A stretch of DNA of 27,845 nucleotides from a virus, in IMG/VR virus record IMGVR_UViG_3300037231_000131, positions 1 to 27,845 of that record; one strand, written 5' to 3'. The notes under the pieces are model-generated. The model was not told the DNA's origin. It worked only from the letters and a program-made list of their open reading frames with translations, and made no database searches. The first letter of the stretch is position 1. Each line of letters begins with the position of its first letter. This document shows, in pieces, positions 13,600 to 21,370 of the stretch. A program made the position numbers and the translations under genes.

Positions 13600-13793
13600 A
13601 TATATCACCCGAAACTCTATCCAAAGCAATCAAACTATTCAAATCAAGCCGAATAATATCTACAGCACTCCTGATGCGTAAATTTAAATTAAGTTTAGAA
13701 AGTGCATTAGAGATATGCCAAATAATAGAAAAACGCTTTCCGAATCTATGGAGAGAGGGGAGAGAGGAATTTAACAGGAAGATGAAGGTTTAG
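13596..13793 (+). CDS. Winged-helix protein resembling the FtsK gamma domain, 65 aa
   Basis: SKAIKLFKSSRIISTALLMRKFKLSLESALEICQIIE has the helix-loop-helix-turn pattern of FtsK-gamma-like winged helices (repeat of 'A...l..s..iS...Lqr.f.igy..A..i...le'). It would bind DNA. It overlaps the preceding gene by four bases (ATGA). Assignment rests on pattern only. Confidence 0.5.
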   Translation: MNISPETLSKAIKLFKSSRIISTALLMRKFKLSLESALEICQIIEKRFPNLWREGREEFNRKMKV

Positions 13794-13916
13794 ATGGAAA
13801 CTAAAGTAAAAGTCACAAAAGAATTATACCGAATGTGGGATTCATATAATCGTTATCAGCGATGGAGTGCCAAGAAAACATTAGAGGCGATTAAGGTATA
13901 TTATGGAATGGATTAA
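13794..13916 (+). CDS. Hypothetical protein, 40 aa
   Basis: A short frame from ATG 13794 to TAA 13914-13916 begins directly after the previous stop, with GGAAGATGAAGG upstream. It is basic and aromatic (ELYRMWDSYNRYQRW). Not recognised. Confidence 0.45.
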   Translation: METKVKVTKELYRMWDSYNRYQRWSAKKTLEAIKVYYGMD

Positions 13917-13965
13917 ATGCTTTTAATTAATTCGATCTTGTTGTATGATATTCTCGAGGTGAAAT

Positions 13966-14463
13966 ATGCAACAAATGTCAGAAAAAGATAAAGCAAGGTT
14001 TTGGACAAAAGTTAATCAAACTGATTATTGTTGGGAGTGGCAAGCAGGAAAAGACAGTAATGGATATGGACTTTTTAGACATTATGATGAACAAAGAGCA
14101 CATCGTATTGCTTATCAATTAATATATGAAAATATAGATCACAATATTTTTGTTTGTCATAAATGTGATAATCCGTCTTGTGTAAATCCAGACCATCTTT
14201 GGTTAGGAACGCCTAAAGATAATAATGATGATAAAAAAAAGAAAGGTAGATCTAGGCACGCGGGTAGGGTTTCACAATATTATGGTGTAACTTGGCGTAC
14301 AGATTCAAAGAGATGGAGAGCGTATTTGATAATTAATAAGAAAATGAAACATTTAGGGTGTTTTGGAAGTGAAATTGAGGCTGCAAAGGCTCATGACATC
14401 GCATCCTTAAAAGAATTTGGTAAATATGCAACTGTTAATTTCCCAAACCCACCGCAGGAATAG
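13966..14463 (+). CDS. HNH endonuclease with AP2 DNA-binding domain
   Basis: The 165-aa protein is the classic HNH-AP2 homing endonuclease. Residues 20-90 carry the HNH core (CWEWQAGKDSNGYG, then VCHKCDNPSCVNPDHLWLGT). Residues 105-160 are an AP2/ERF domain (YYGVTWRTDSKRWRAYL, then LGCFGSEIEAAKAHD). Such genes spread by cutting alleles that lack them. It reads in the same direction as its neighbours and stands free, not in an intron. A GAGGTG site and a TATGAT -10-like box (-35-like TTTTAA 17 bases upstream) precede it, so it may have its own promoter. Confidence 0.9.
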   Translation: MQQMSEKDKARFWTKVNQTDYCWEWQAGKDSNGYGLFRHYDEQRAHRIAYQLIYENIDHNIFVCHKCDNPSCVNPDHLWLGTPKDNNDDKKKKGRSRHAGRVSQYYGVTWRTDSKRWRAYLIINKKMKHLGCFGSEIEAAKAHDIASLKEFGKYATVNFPNPPQE

Positions 14464-14465
14464 TT

Positions 14466-14621
14466 ATGAATAAAAAATCATTTTCGTGGCGTAACGAAAT
14501 AGATAAACATAAATTTATTTACATCCCTCCTCAAGTAACAAGAGAAAAAGTGGATTTAATATTTCCTTGGAATGGAAAAGAATATAAAGTTAAAGAAATT
14601 CCATATAAAGGGGTTAAGTAA
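14466..14621 (+). CDS. Hypothetical protein, 51 aa
   Basis: This frame starts two bases after the HNH-AP2 stop and ends at TAA 14619-14621. It is basic with Trp/Phe-rich strands (FIYIPPQVTREKVDLIFPW). No Shine-Dalgarno stands out, so it may be translated by re-initiation. Confidence 0.45.
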   Translation: MNKKSFSWRNEIDKHKFIYIPPQVTREKVDLIFPWNGKEYKVKEIPYKGVK

Positions 14622-14626
14622 TAGTT

Positions 14627-14938
14627 ATGGATGATAAACCAGATTTTGCTTTTGGAAAGAAAATAGCTATTTGCGAGTCTATAGATACTTTTGAAAATAG
14701 AATTATTATATTTCATGTATTAGAAAGACTATTCCAGTGTATGAAAGAAACAAATGAACTTCACAAGGTCAATTCAGAATATTTTAGGTTAGATTTTAGA
14801 CCACAAAACTTATTCGAAGATCTGTCTCAAGAATTCTCTAGAGATATGTTGGTGTTAGATTTGAAATGGGGATCTAAGAAGGAATTGGAAAAGGTTAAGA
14901 AATCTAACAATAATATTGATGCGAAAGATGGGGAATGA
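14627..14938 (+). CDS. Hypothetical protein, 103 aa
   Basis: A charged helical protein with a hydrophobic centre (NRIIIFHVLERLFQCMKET). No motif recognised. It overlaps the next gene by four bases (ATGATG region), as in a translationally coupled accessory operon. Confidence 0.55.
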   Translation: MDDKPDFAFGKKIAICESIDTFENRIIIFHVLERLFQCMKETNELHKVNSEYFRLDFRPQNLFEDLSQEFSRDMLVLDLKWGSKKELEKVKKSNNNIDAKDGE

Positions 14939-15141
14939 TGAACGAAAAATATGGGTGTAATCCAATTAGAGAATCATATTTTAAATTAGAAAGTAGAAAA
15001 GAGAAAAGAAAGAAAAATTTAATCGGAATTTTACTTAAATTTATTGAATTTTGTGATAAACATCCAGAATGCGGATTAGTTCAATCCGAATTTCAAGGAA
15101 AAGAAGTGAAGATAATTAACGAATTCTTAGAAAATGATTAA
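14935..15141 (+). CDS. Hypothetical protein, 68 aa
   Basis: The N-terminal half is lysine-rich (ESRKEKRKKNLIGILL) and a helix follows. GGGGAATG serves as ribosome site; either ATG of the ATGATG pair could be used. Not recognised. Confidence 0.5.
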   Translation: MMNEKYGCNPIRESYFKLESRKEKRKKNLIGILLKFIEFCDKHPECGLVQSEFQGKEVKIINEFLEND

Positions 15142-15170
15142 CATTATTTTATTGCGAAAACGTGTAAATT

Positions 15171-15428
15171 ATGAATGAAGAATATTGCTCTCAATGTAAT
15201 CCCGAACTATTTGTATTATATGGTTATTGCATAAATTGCGGTAAAAGATGTTACCCTCCACTTATGGAAATTAAAAATGATATGGGTGATTTTATAAGTT
15301 CTGAAGAATGGGAAGAATACCCAGAATATCTAACATATGAGCAATTACAAGGCATTAAAAACGGTACACTTAATTTTATTGCGAAACCTGTTAAAGATGA
15401 ATTTCATCTACCTTACAACCCATTGTGA
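15171..15428 (+). CDS. Zinc-ribbon protein, 85 aa
   Basis: CSQC (residues 6-9) and CINCGKRC (from residue 20) make a Cys4 zinc ribbon; an acidic segment (SEEWEEYPEYLTYEQL) follows. The type resembles small phage proteins of unknown function. No close ribosome site is visible. Confidence 0.55.
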   Translation: MNEEYCSQCNPELFVLYGYCINCGKRCYPPLMEIKNDMGDFISSEEWEEYPEYLTYEQLQGIKNGTLNFIAKPVKDEFHLPYNPL

Positions 15429-15481
15429 GCAATGTAACGCGAAGTAATTAACATCATAACCTAAATTATCAGACGTGGATT

Positions 15482-15859
15482 ATGAAAAAACTTGAAAAGG
15501 TTCCAGAAAATCAATGGACAAACGTTCCTAAAGGTTTATTGGAAGCATGGACAAACAAAGAATTCTTAGTTCAAATAAATCAAGAAATATCTGGAATAAG
15601 GATTACAATAAATAAATTAAAACATAAAATAATCAAAGGTGAACCAATTTGGAATGATGGTATTTCTTGGGATCAGATTCAAGAAATAAAATCATTAGTT
15701 GGTTATGGTGATAAATGGGCTGTAGAGTGTTTCCCGCCTAACAAGGAAGTAATAAATGTGGCTAATATGCGTCATATATGGATATTAGATAATTCCCCTG
15801 AATTTGGATGGCATAAATTTGCTAATCCATTTTCTTTCAATCATTTTTATTATCCTTAA
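15482..15859 (+). CDS. Hypothetical protein, 125 aa
   Basis: Trp-rich protein (WTNVPKGLLEAWTNKEF, ISWDQIQEIK, WILDNSPEFGWHKF) without a recognised domain. It ends the rightward accessory run; its last 23 bases overlap the convergent gene at 15837. Confidence 0.55.
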   Translation: MKKLEKVPENQWTNVPKGLLEAWTNKEFLVQINQEISGIRITINKLKHKIIKGEPIWNDGISWDQIQEIKSLVGYGDKWAVECFPPNKEVINVANMRHIWILDNSPEFGWHKFANPFSFNHFYYP

Positions 15860-16043
15860 TATCTTTTAAACGCTCATTAATCTCAATTGGAATTAATTTT
15901 CCTACAAATTTACAGTCTTTTCTAGGTTTTAAACTAGCGATTAGATCATATCCAAGATCAGAAAATTTAGTAGCAGCCATATTTAAAGACAAAGTAGCAA
16001 ACTCAAGAGTAGGTCTATATTTTTCATCCATCATCTTCCTCAC
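15837..16043 (-). CDS. Hypothetical protein, 68 aa
   Basis: A small basic protein (TLSLNMAATKFSDLGYDLIASLKPRKDCKF). It is the last of a leftward five-gene group (16794 to 15837) in which each gene overlaps the next; it overlaps the upstream gene by 20 bases. Function unknown. Confidence 0.55.
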   Translation of the reverse strand: MRKMMDEKYRPTLEFATLSLNMAATKFSDLGYDLIASLKPRKDCKFVGKLIPIEINERLKDIKDNKND

Positions 16044-16272
16044 CTATTACGCTCATATTTTCAATAATATCACATAATCTTTCTAGCAATTTAAAAGCTT
16101 TAGAAGGATGGTCGAACATATTAATCATTAATGTAGAAATGACACTTGTAATAACATTGTTCAGTGTTTTTTCATCACATTCCTTGGTTTTTTCAAATAT
16201 ATATTCTGAAATATCGCAAGTTAATTCCTTGAGATCTTCAATATCATCAAGTGGTATATTCATTTTTACCAA
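16024..16272 (-). CDS. Hypothetical acidic protein, 82 aa
   Basis: An acidic helical protein (IPLDDIEDLKELTCDISEYIF...EKTLNNVITSVISTLMINMF). It resembles the neighbour at 16344-16541 in size and helical pattern, but not clearly enough to call a paralogue. No motif recognised. Confidence 0.55.
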   Translation of the reverse strand: MVKMNIPLDDIEDLKELTCDISEYIFEKTKECDEKTLNNVITSVISTLMINMFDHPSKAFKLLERLCDIIENMSVIGEEDDG

Positions 16273-16351
16273 ACATTTTAAGAAAATCAGAAGCAGGAGT
16301 TGATAATAATGCAGGATTAAAACTTTGTTTTATTCGTTCGGATTCACTCAT
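16247..16351 (-). CDS. Hypothetical micro-protein, 34 aa
   Basis: On the complement the frame runs from ATG 16349-16351 to TGA 16247-16249. It overlaps the upstream gene's stop by eight bases and the downstream gene's start by 26. The sequence (SERIKQSFNPALLSTPASDF) looks like a short phage-encoded helix. Calling it real rests on the overlap pattern. Confidence 0.4.
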   Translation of the reverse strand: MSESERIKQSFNPALLSTPASDFLKMFGKNEYTT

Positions 16352-16541
16352 TTTTCTTTAATCCTTTTTCTTCTCTCGCATTGACTAAAAATCTCATACC
16401 ATTTTGAAGACTTTGCAGAACAAAATTAAAAATGTGATCAGGAATATTTTCATAGGATAAACCTTCAATCGAATGTTTCATTCCTTCAATAATAATTGAC
16501 TTAAGTTGTGCTTCCAATTCATCAGATGTTTGGTCATTCAT
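16344..16541 (-). CDS. Hypothetical protein, 65 aa
   Basis: A helical protein (DELEAQLKSIIIEGMKHSIEG...FVLQSLQNGMRFLVNAREEKG). Its ATG overlaps the end of the interrupted gene 16534-16794 by eight bases. Not recognised. Confidence 0.55.
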   Translation of the reverse strand: MNDQTSDELEAQLKSIIIEGMKHSIEGLSYENIPDHIFNFVLQSLQNGMRFLVNAREEKGLKKNE

Positions 16542-16794
16542 AATACGTACGCCCTTTCATTTTATAGATAAAATCTTCAACTGCTTTGCAGTCTAAATAA
16601 TCACCTCTGAAATAGACTACCGCGCATCCTAAATAAGGGGCATCAGCTGTTAAAGTAAATAGTTTCATTTCATTGAATTCCTCAATTGCTAACTTCAGAG
16701 GATTATCTTTCATTTCGTCAGCATTTACCCATATACCGCAATCACATTTATTATTTTATATTTCAGAACCACACATGTCACAAATTGTCTTCAT
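16534..16794 (-). pseudogene. Zinc-binding small gene interrupted by one in-frame TAA
   Basis: From ATG 16792-16794 the complement reads MKTICDMCGSEI, then TAA (16756-16758), then NNKCDCGIWVNADEMKDNPL and on to a normal stop at 16534-16536. Apart from that codon, all 86 codons are open. The stop splits a CxxC...CxC zinc-ribbon, so the frame was a gene until recently. GAA or AAA to TAA is a one-base change. Options are a decayed gene, a sequencing error, or readthrough. A downstream restart at ATGAAAGATAAT is possible. It is the first gene of the leftward group. Confidence 0.6.
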
Positions 16795-16853
16795 TTTTCT
16801 TTAATCCTCTAAAGATATATGGTATATATTAAAATTTACATTAGGGGGAAATC

Positions 16854-19001
16854 TTGGGTTTATACTATCCACCTTGGAATAATGCTTTAGAACCAAATCA
16901 AGGTAACGTCCGACAATGGCTTGACAATCTATATTCCAAATTTCAACCGATCGAGCAATCACGCTGGAATCAGAGTAATATTGATACATTATTCTACGCT
17001 GGTTCTCAAACATTCGTCAACCGTTATTTCAATTTTTCTCCTACAACATCTCATCAACAATACTACTTCAATTTGATCCAACAGCCCATTAATATGATTA
17101 CAGGGTATGAACGACAACATCGGAAGAATTTTAGTTATGTACCGACAGAAGGAGCAGATCCCAAAACTACAGATCAATACACTAAAATCATTACGCATGC
17201 CGCGAATGCAGGCGATATACACGAACAGAAAAGCAAAGCTAAAGAATTGGCAGCAGTTAGTGGTATGGTGCTCGTTCAACCTTATCTGGATTATACGGGA
17301 GACGATCAAGCCCAAGGACAATTAAAAACTAAAATATGGGAATATAATGCGTTTCTCGTTGATCCGTATTTCAGAAACCCTGACATGTCCGATGCTCAGT
17401 TTGTGTGGTGTCAAGAATATATATCTAAAAAAGAGGCGGAGTTTAGGTTTCCAGATAAAATCCAACAAATCGCGCCTATGTCTGGTACACCACAGCGTTA
17501 TGGATCGTTTTATTTCCTACCTGAAAACTATAATATGGCCCGAAACGACCTCATGGTACTATCGTACGTGTGGTATAAGTGGAAAACAAAAAAGAAGCGT
17601 CTTTATAGTCGCTCTAGAAATCAATTCTTTGATTTCGCTGGTGGAGAAGAAAACCTGGAAGCCCTCTTATACAATATATCGGATATGGAGGAAGTAACCG
17701 TCGAAGTTCCTTGTTGGAAATTAGCAACGATATTAAACGATCAATTAATGTTTATAGGTGAGAATCCACTCGGTAATTTCATGCCTTTTGTTCCATATTA
17801 CTGGAACTATGAACCGCATATAAACTACTATGACCTGCGTGTGAGGTCATTAGTCCGTACTATGCGCGATCCCCAATTCTTGATGAATTATAAAATAATT
17901 ACTAATAATGATATCGCTTCGGCTACTATCAATGCGGGGTGGAAACGCAAGGTGGGGGCTGTAGCTAATGAGGACAATCTAAAGAAATCTGGTCAAGGTT
18001 GGGACGTCATAATAAACGAAGGTTACGAAATGACAGACTGCGAGAAGATCATACCTTCAGCAGTGCCAGAAAGCGATTTGGCTTTGGCTCAACAAATGAA
18101 CGATTTAATATGGTCAACTTCAGGAATTAATCTAGAAAACTGGTCAGGTCAGCAAGATAAGCAGATAAGTTCACTCACAATGTTGCTTAAACAAGCTGCT
18201 AATCTAATGGTATTTCAAAAGTATTTCGATCAATGGGATTATGCTGATAAATTGCTAGGGGATAAATTATTGCAAATAGTATTAAACAATTGGAATGCTG
18301 AAAAATGCAGTCTATATATAGGCGAAGAGCCGACACCGCATTTCTATTCAAAAGTATTTGCGAAGTATCAGTGTTTAGTCGAAGAATCGGATTTAACACC
18401 TACTCAGCAAAATCTACAAGCTCAACAAATGATTGATATGAATCAGATGTTCCAGAGAGAAGTGTTTCCACCTTCAATGATTATTCCTAAGCTTAATATC
18501 ACTGGTAAAGGCGAAATCATTCCATATCTACAGCAACAAGAGCAACAGATGCAGGCTCAACAATCTGAGGCTATGAATATCCAGCATACAGTTGAAGAAA
18601 TGAAACTCAAAGAATTAATGTCTAAGATTCATAATCAATTGTCACAAGCTCGTGAGAGAGATTCTAGAAGTGAATCTAATGTTGGACTATTTGAAGAGCG
18701 TATGAGTATGATTAGTAAAAATCATGCTCTCGCAAGTAAAGAAAAAATGGCAGCACTTGAACAATTGCTTACTACTATTCAGAAATTTGGTGAAGTAGAA
18801 ACATTATTGAAAGCAAATAATCTTGAATCCATTAAGTTTGATGATGAAGAATTAGAAAAGAATTCACGCCAAAATGTTGAGAGACAAGAAGCTTCCAAAA
18901 GATTTATGGAGCAGATTATGAGTGTTCAACCTATGACTGGTAAAGGACAACAGCAACAAGGTCAACAAAATCCTCAACAACAATTAGCAGGAATGTTATA
19001 G
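16854..19001 (+). CDS. Portal protein (P22 gp1-like)
   Basis: The 715-aa protein matches the P22-type portal family in length (P22 gp1 is about 725 aa) and in features: the early ITGYERQHRKNFSYVPTEG segment, a long wing/stem region, and a Gln-rich helical C-terminal barrel (from about residue 550, QQQEQQMQAQQSEAM). The dodecameric ring forms the DNA channel, docks the terminase and nucleates capsid assembly. The start is TTG, supported by AGGGGG six bases upstream; no ATG is better placed. The C-terminus ends in a Gln/Gly-rich tail (GKGQQQQGQQNPQQQ). Confidence 0.85.
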   Translation: MGLYYPPWNNALEPNQGNVRQWLDNLYSKFQPIEQSRWNQSNIDTLFYAGSQTFVNRYFNFSPTTSHQQYYFNLIQQPINMITGYERQHRKNFSYVPTEGADPKTTDQYTKIITHAANAGDIHEQKSKAKELAAVSGMVLVQPYLDYTGDDQAQGQLKTKIWEYNAFLVDPYFRNPDMSDAQFVWCQEYISKKEAEFRFPDKIQQIAPMSGTPQRYGSFYFLPENYNMARNDLMVLSYVWYKWKTKKKRLYSRSRNQFFDFAGGEENLEALLYNISDMEEVTVEVPCWKLATILNDQLMFIGENPLGNFMPFVPYYWNYEPHINYYDLRVRSLVRTMRDPQFLMNYKIITNNDIASATINAGWKRKVGAVANEDNLKKSGQGWDVIINEGYEMTDCEKIIPSAVPESDLALAQQMNDLIWSTSGINLENWSGQQDKQISSLTMLLKQAANLMVFQKYFDQWDYADKLLGDKLLQIVLNNWNAEKCSLYIGEEPTPHFYSKVFAKYQCLVEESDLTPTQQNLQAQQMIDMNQMFQREVFPPSMIIPKLNITGKGEIIPYLQQQEQQMQAQQSEAMNIQHTVEEMKLKELMSKIHNQLSQARERDSRSESNVGLFEERMSMISKNHALASKEKMAALEQLLTTIQKFGEVETLLKANNLESIKFDDEELEKNSRQNVERQEASKRFMEQIMSVQPMTGKGQQQQGQQNPQQQLAGML

Positions 19002-19047
19002 TTAAAATAAAGATTTAAAACAAGCCGATATGGCTTAAGGAGTATAT

Positions 19048-19263
19048 ATGAGCGGTGGAAAATCCATAACAGATCACGCCTTTTTTGCTGGATCTGGATC
19101 ACCTAAGTTTCCTAAAGGTGTACATGAGAAAGAATATTCTAGCGCAGAAAGTGCAGGTGCGGTTTCTCAATACGAGGACACAACCGAAAAAATTAAAGAA
19201 CAGCAAATGATGGGTGATAAAAAAATCAAATCTCATCCTCATAAAGCTGGATATCGTAATTAA
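19048..19263 (+). CDS. Hypothetical protein, 71 aa
   Basis: AAGGAG precedes the ATG. The product is Gly/Lys/Ser-rich, polar and probably disordered (GSGSPKFPKGVHEKEYSSAES). It lies between portal and scaffold, where head morphogenesis accessory proteins often occur. Not recognised. Confidence 0.55.
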   Translation: MSGGKSITDHAFFAGSGSPKFPKGVHEKEYSSAESAGAVSQYEDTTEKIKEQQMMGDKKIKSHPHKAGYRN

Positions 19264-19346
19264 TTTTTTTCATTAAGGGGTTTTTGGAAGTATTGACAGG
19301 TTTCGGGTGACTAGTCGTGTTTGGAACCTTGTATAACAGAGGCAAT

Positions 19347-19628
19347 ATGAAAAGAGAAAAAGAACAAATTAATTCAAAATCTGGTTTTAAAGATCCTATT
19401 GCTATTAGAGAGCAAAGGGAAAAAGATTCGCCTAAAGATGGTAAAAATTCACCATATGATTGGAGATGTCCACAATATGATCAGAGATCATCTAATTTTA
19501 TCAATGCTGGCACTCATTATGGAGTAGGTCATAAAACGCCTATTGGCCATGAAGGTAATCCAAAGCAAAGAGTGGCTACGCTTCCTTACGGGACTCATAG
19601 TACTATGAGAGATGATGAGAGAGGGTAA
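19347..19628 (+). CDS. Hypothetical protein, 93 aa
   Basis: ATG 19347 with AGAGGC upstream is preferred to the GTG at 19317. The protein is very polar, with no hydrophobic core segment, and shares a basic, Gly-Tyr/His-rich character with its two neighbours (HYGVGHKTPIGHEGNPKQR). These may be minor virion or DNA-associated proteins. Confidence 0.5.
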   Translation: MKREKEQINSKSGFKDPIAIREQREKDSPKDGKNSPYDWRCPQYDQRSSNFINAGTHYGVGHKTPIGHEGNPKQRVATLPYGTHSTMRDDERG

Positions 19629-19630
19629 TC

Positions 19631-19846
19631 ATGCCAATATCGGGAAATGCTCAACCATTCAATCGCCAACAGCCTAAGCCTTATAAAAAAAATAAACAGG
19701 CTCATGTAGCCAATACTAAATATGGTATGGGCGATCACTATGGGCAAGGTATTAAAGCCAAGATGGGGCGTATGCGTAGCGACTCAGTGGGTTTTATTCC
19801 TGTGAGTAAGAAAGGGATTAAGACTCCGCCTCGCTCTCTAGCTTAG
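19631..19846 (+). CDS. Hypothetical basic protein, 71 aa
   Basis: Lys/Gln/Gly-rich (FNRQQPKPYKKNKQAHVANT, YGMGDHYGQG), low in hydrophobics. It may be paralogous in style to the preceding gene (both have Y-G-[MV]-G...H-Y-G-like motifs). It ends in a 29-base overlap with a convergent leftward gene. Confidence 0.5.
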   Translation: MPISGNAQPFNRQQPKPYKKNKQAHVANTKYGMGDHYGQGIKAKMGRMRSDSVGFIPVSKKGIKTPPRSLA

Positions 19847-20228
19847 ATTCGAAATATTTATCAAATCGATCAATTCCATATTTTTTCTGTAATTTTTTTA
19901 GAGGTTTTTCTTTTAATTTTTCGATTCTTTTCTTAGTTTTAAATTCAATATCTTTGATTTTTGACTGAAGTTTATAATCTTCTTTTAATTCTGATTCGAT
20001 TTTATTATTCAGGCATTTTTGCATTCTGAACATGGCAAGAAAATGATCTTGTTCGGTGAATTTTTCTTTTTTAAGTTCATTAGTAGTGAAAATAAAAGGA
20101 ATATCTGCTGGAAATAAAACCGTATTATATTCTTTAGGAATCTTAACAAAATTGATAAATTTACCATATTTACCAATTTCACTAAGATTTATGTCTACAT
20201 TATCTAATGGTTCTATGTCTTTTTCCAT
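19818..20228 (-). CDS. Hypothetical protein, 136 aa
   Basis: The first 60 residues look like a beta-rich fold (KYGKFINFVKIPKEYNTVLF), and residues 75-130 form a lysine-rich coiled coil. It is the last gene of a leftward five-gene island (21289 to 19818) lying inside the rightward morphogenesis block. Not recognised. Confidence 0.55.
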   Translation of the reverse strand: MEKDIEPLDNVDINLSEIGKYGKFINFVKIPKEYNTVLFPADIPFIFTTNELKKEKFTEQDHFLAMFRMQKCLNNKIESELKEDYKLQSKIKDIEFKTKKRIEKLKEKPLKKLQKKYGIDRFDKYFESKLESEAES

Positions 20229-20416
20229 TTATCCTCAAAATCTACAAGTGGAGGCAAATCGAAGTATGTCCAATGGCTAATTGGTTTAAAACATAGATTT
20301 TCTTTTAAAACTCTATGATTTTCTTGATATACGATTTGTTGAACATATCTATGATTACCAACGAGGATCTGATGACCTTCTTTTGGTAATTCATCTTTAA
20401 ACGCTTTCCAGTGCAT
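20213..20416 (-). CDS. DUF551-like protein, 67 aa
   Basis: HWKAFKDELPKEGHQILVGN followed by ISHWTYFDLPP retains the DUF551 pattern (W......LP..G..iLv / .HW.....P). It is divergent from the copy at 13363-13599 and lacks its Cys-rich insert. Function unknown for the family. Overlaps both neighbours. Confidence 0.55.
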   Translation of the reverse strand: MHWKAFKDELPKEGHQILVGNHRYVQQIVYQENHRVLKENLCFKPISHWTYFDLPPLVDFEDKWKKT

Positions 20417-20654
20417 CTTTTACCTCAATTGGAGTAGCTGCTCCATCGTCTGAATTAGCCATTGCTTTAACTGCTTCTTCAGCTTTTTTCTGCACTTCCT
20501 CTCTATATTCCATCAAAGGTAGAAGCATTAAATTACATACTGTATAAAGTAAATTGCGCTGTCTAATCTCATAATCTAAAGGGTCACATGCTTGACAAGC
20601 ATGTTGAAACATTTGCTCAAATTGCTGTAAATTTTTCATCGTCTTTTCGTCCAT
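20397..20654 (-). CDS. Hypothetical helical protein, 85 aa
   Basis: Predominantly helical (MKNLQQFEQMFQHACQACDP; EEVQKKAEEAVKAMANSDD). CQAC could bind metal but stands alone. Overlaps the upstream gene by 38 bases. Not recognised. Confidence 0.55.
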   Translation of the reverse strand: MDEKTMKNLQQFEQMFQHACQACDPLDYEIRQRNLLYTVCNLMLLPLMEYREEVQKKAEEAVKAMANSDDGAATPIEVKDALESV

Positions 20655-21147
20655 ATAAATTCTCCGTTCTTTTTTCTTGGTCTATTTCTGTTGCTACAGT
20701 GATATAAATATGCCTGCATCGTTCATCAGGTAAATCATCTGGATCAAGTCTTTCTAAAACATTCCTAAAGTTAAGAAATTGATTAATACTCCAAATGACT
20801 AATTCATTTTCGGTAACTTTACCTTTAAAATATTGATTCCACATTTCACGCGTTGGCAATAACCAACATATTTCTAATTCATCGGTGTTTGATTTTGCCC
20901 TGAAAAGATATGAATTAGTTTGCGCCTTGGGTTTGGTTAGTCTAGGCTGCCATATCATACGCTTATTAACTCCATCGTCAGCAGTGCGAGGATGTGCGAA
21001 TAAATAGACATAAGGGGAGTATTGTTGTAATCCAATCGATAATCTATTTTTTTTTAGACAATCTTCAGCTCCTTGGAATATATTTATTCCCTGATCTTGC
21101 TTGAGATGTTCTAAACGATCATGAGTTTCAAGTCTTTGGATTTTCAT
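20617..21147 (-). CDS. Conserved hypothetical phage protein, 176 aa
   Basis: The protein has a beta-rich core (SPYVYLFAHPRTADDGVNKR, MIWQPRLTKP, TDELEICWLLPTREMWNQY) and an acidic C-terminal half. No catalytic motif is obvious. It overlaps the 53-aa gene upstream by 20 bases. It belongs to the leftward five-gene island between portal and scaffold. Confidence 0.55.
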   Translation of the reverse strand: MKIQRLETHDRLEHLKQDQGINIFQGAEDCLKKNRLSIGLQQYSPYVYLFAHPRTADDGVNKRMIWQPRLTKPKAQTNSYLFRAKSNTDELEICWLLPTREMWNQYFKGKVTENELVIWSINQFLNFRNVLERLDPDDLPDERCRHIYITVATEIDQEKRTENLYGRKDDEKFTAI

Positions 21148-21289
21148 TTTGCAATTTCTCTATTTCTCTAACGATTTTTTCCATTAAGATATCTAATCCG
21201 CCTTGTGTTAAAGGAGTTATTTTAGAATATTCTAAAACTTCACGTAACGTCATTTTATCAAAACCATTGAAAGGTTCTTTATTATTCAT
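21128..21289 (-). CDS. Hypothetical protein, 53 aa
   Basis: On the complement ATG 21287-21289 to TGA 21128-21130 encodes a small helical protein (KMTLREVLEYSKITPLTQGG). No strong ribosome site was seen. It is the first gene of the leftward island, facing the scaffold gene across 81 bases. Confidence 0.5.
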   Translation of the reverse strand: MNNKEPFNGFDKMTLREVLEYSKITPLTQGGLDILMEKIVREIEKLQNENPKT

Positions 21290-21370
21290 CTATTGCTCTA
21301 TATTTCAAAATTTAGTTTAATGAAAAAAAATTAACCGCATGTCAGCGTTACGACAAAAGGAAATTTCAAT

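Noticed and set aside
16801-17321. Minus-strand frames opposite the portal start
   Set aside because: They overlap a well-supported portal gene and lack ribosome sites and motifs.
17107-17697. Out-of-frame plus-strand ORFs within the portal gene
   Set aside because: Basic, low-quality sequences embedded in the portal frame with no ribosome site.
19294-19355. TTGACA near 19294 as a promoter
   Set aside because: No -10 box lies 16-19 bases downstream; TATAAC is about 33 bases away.
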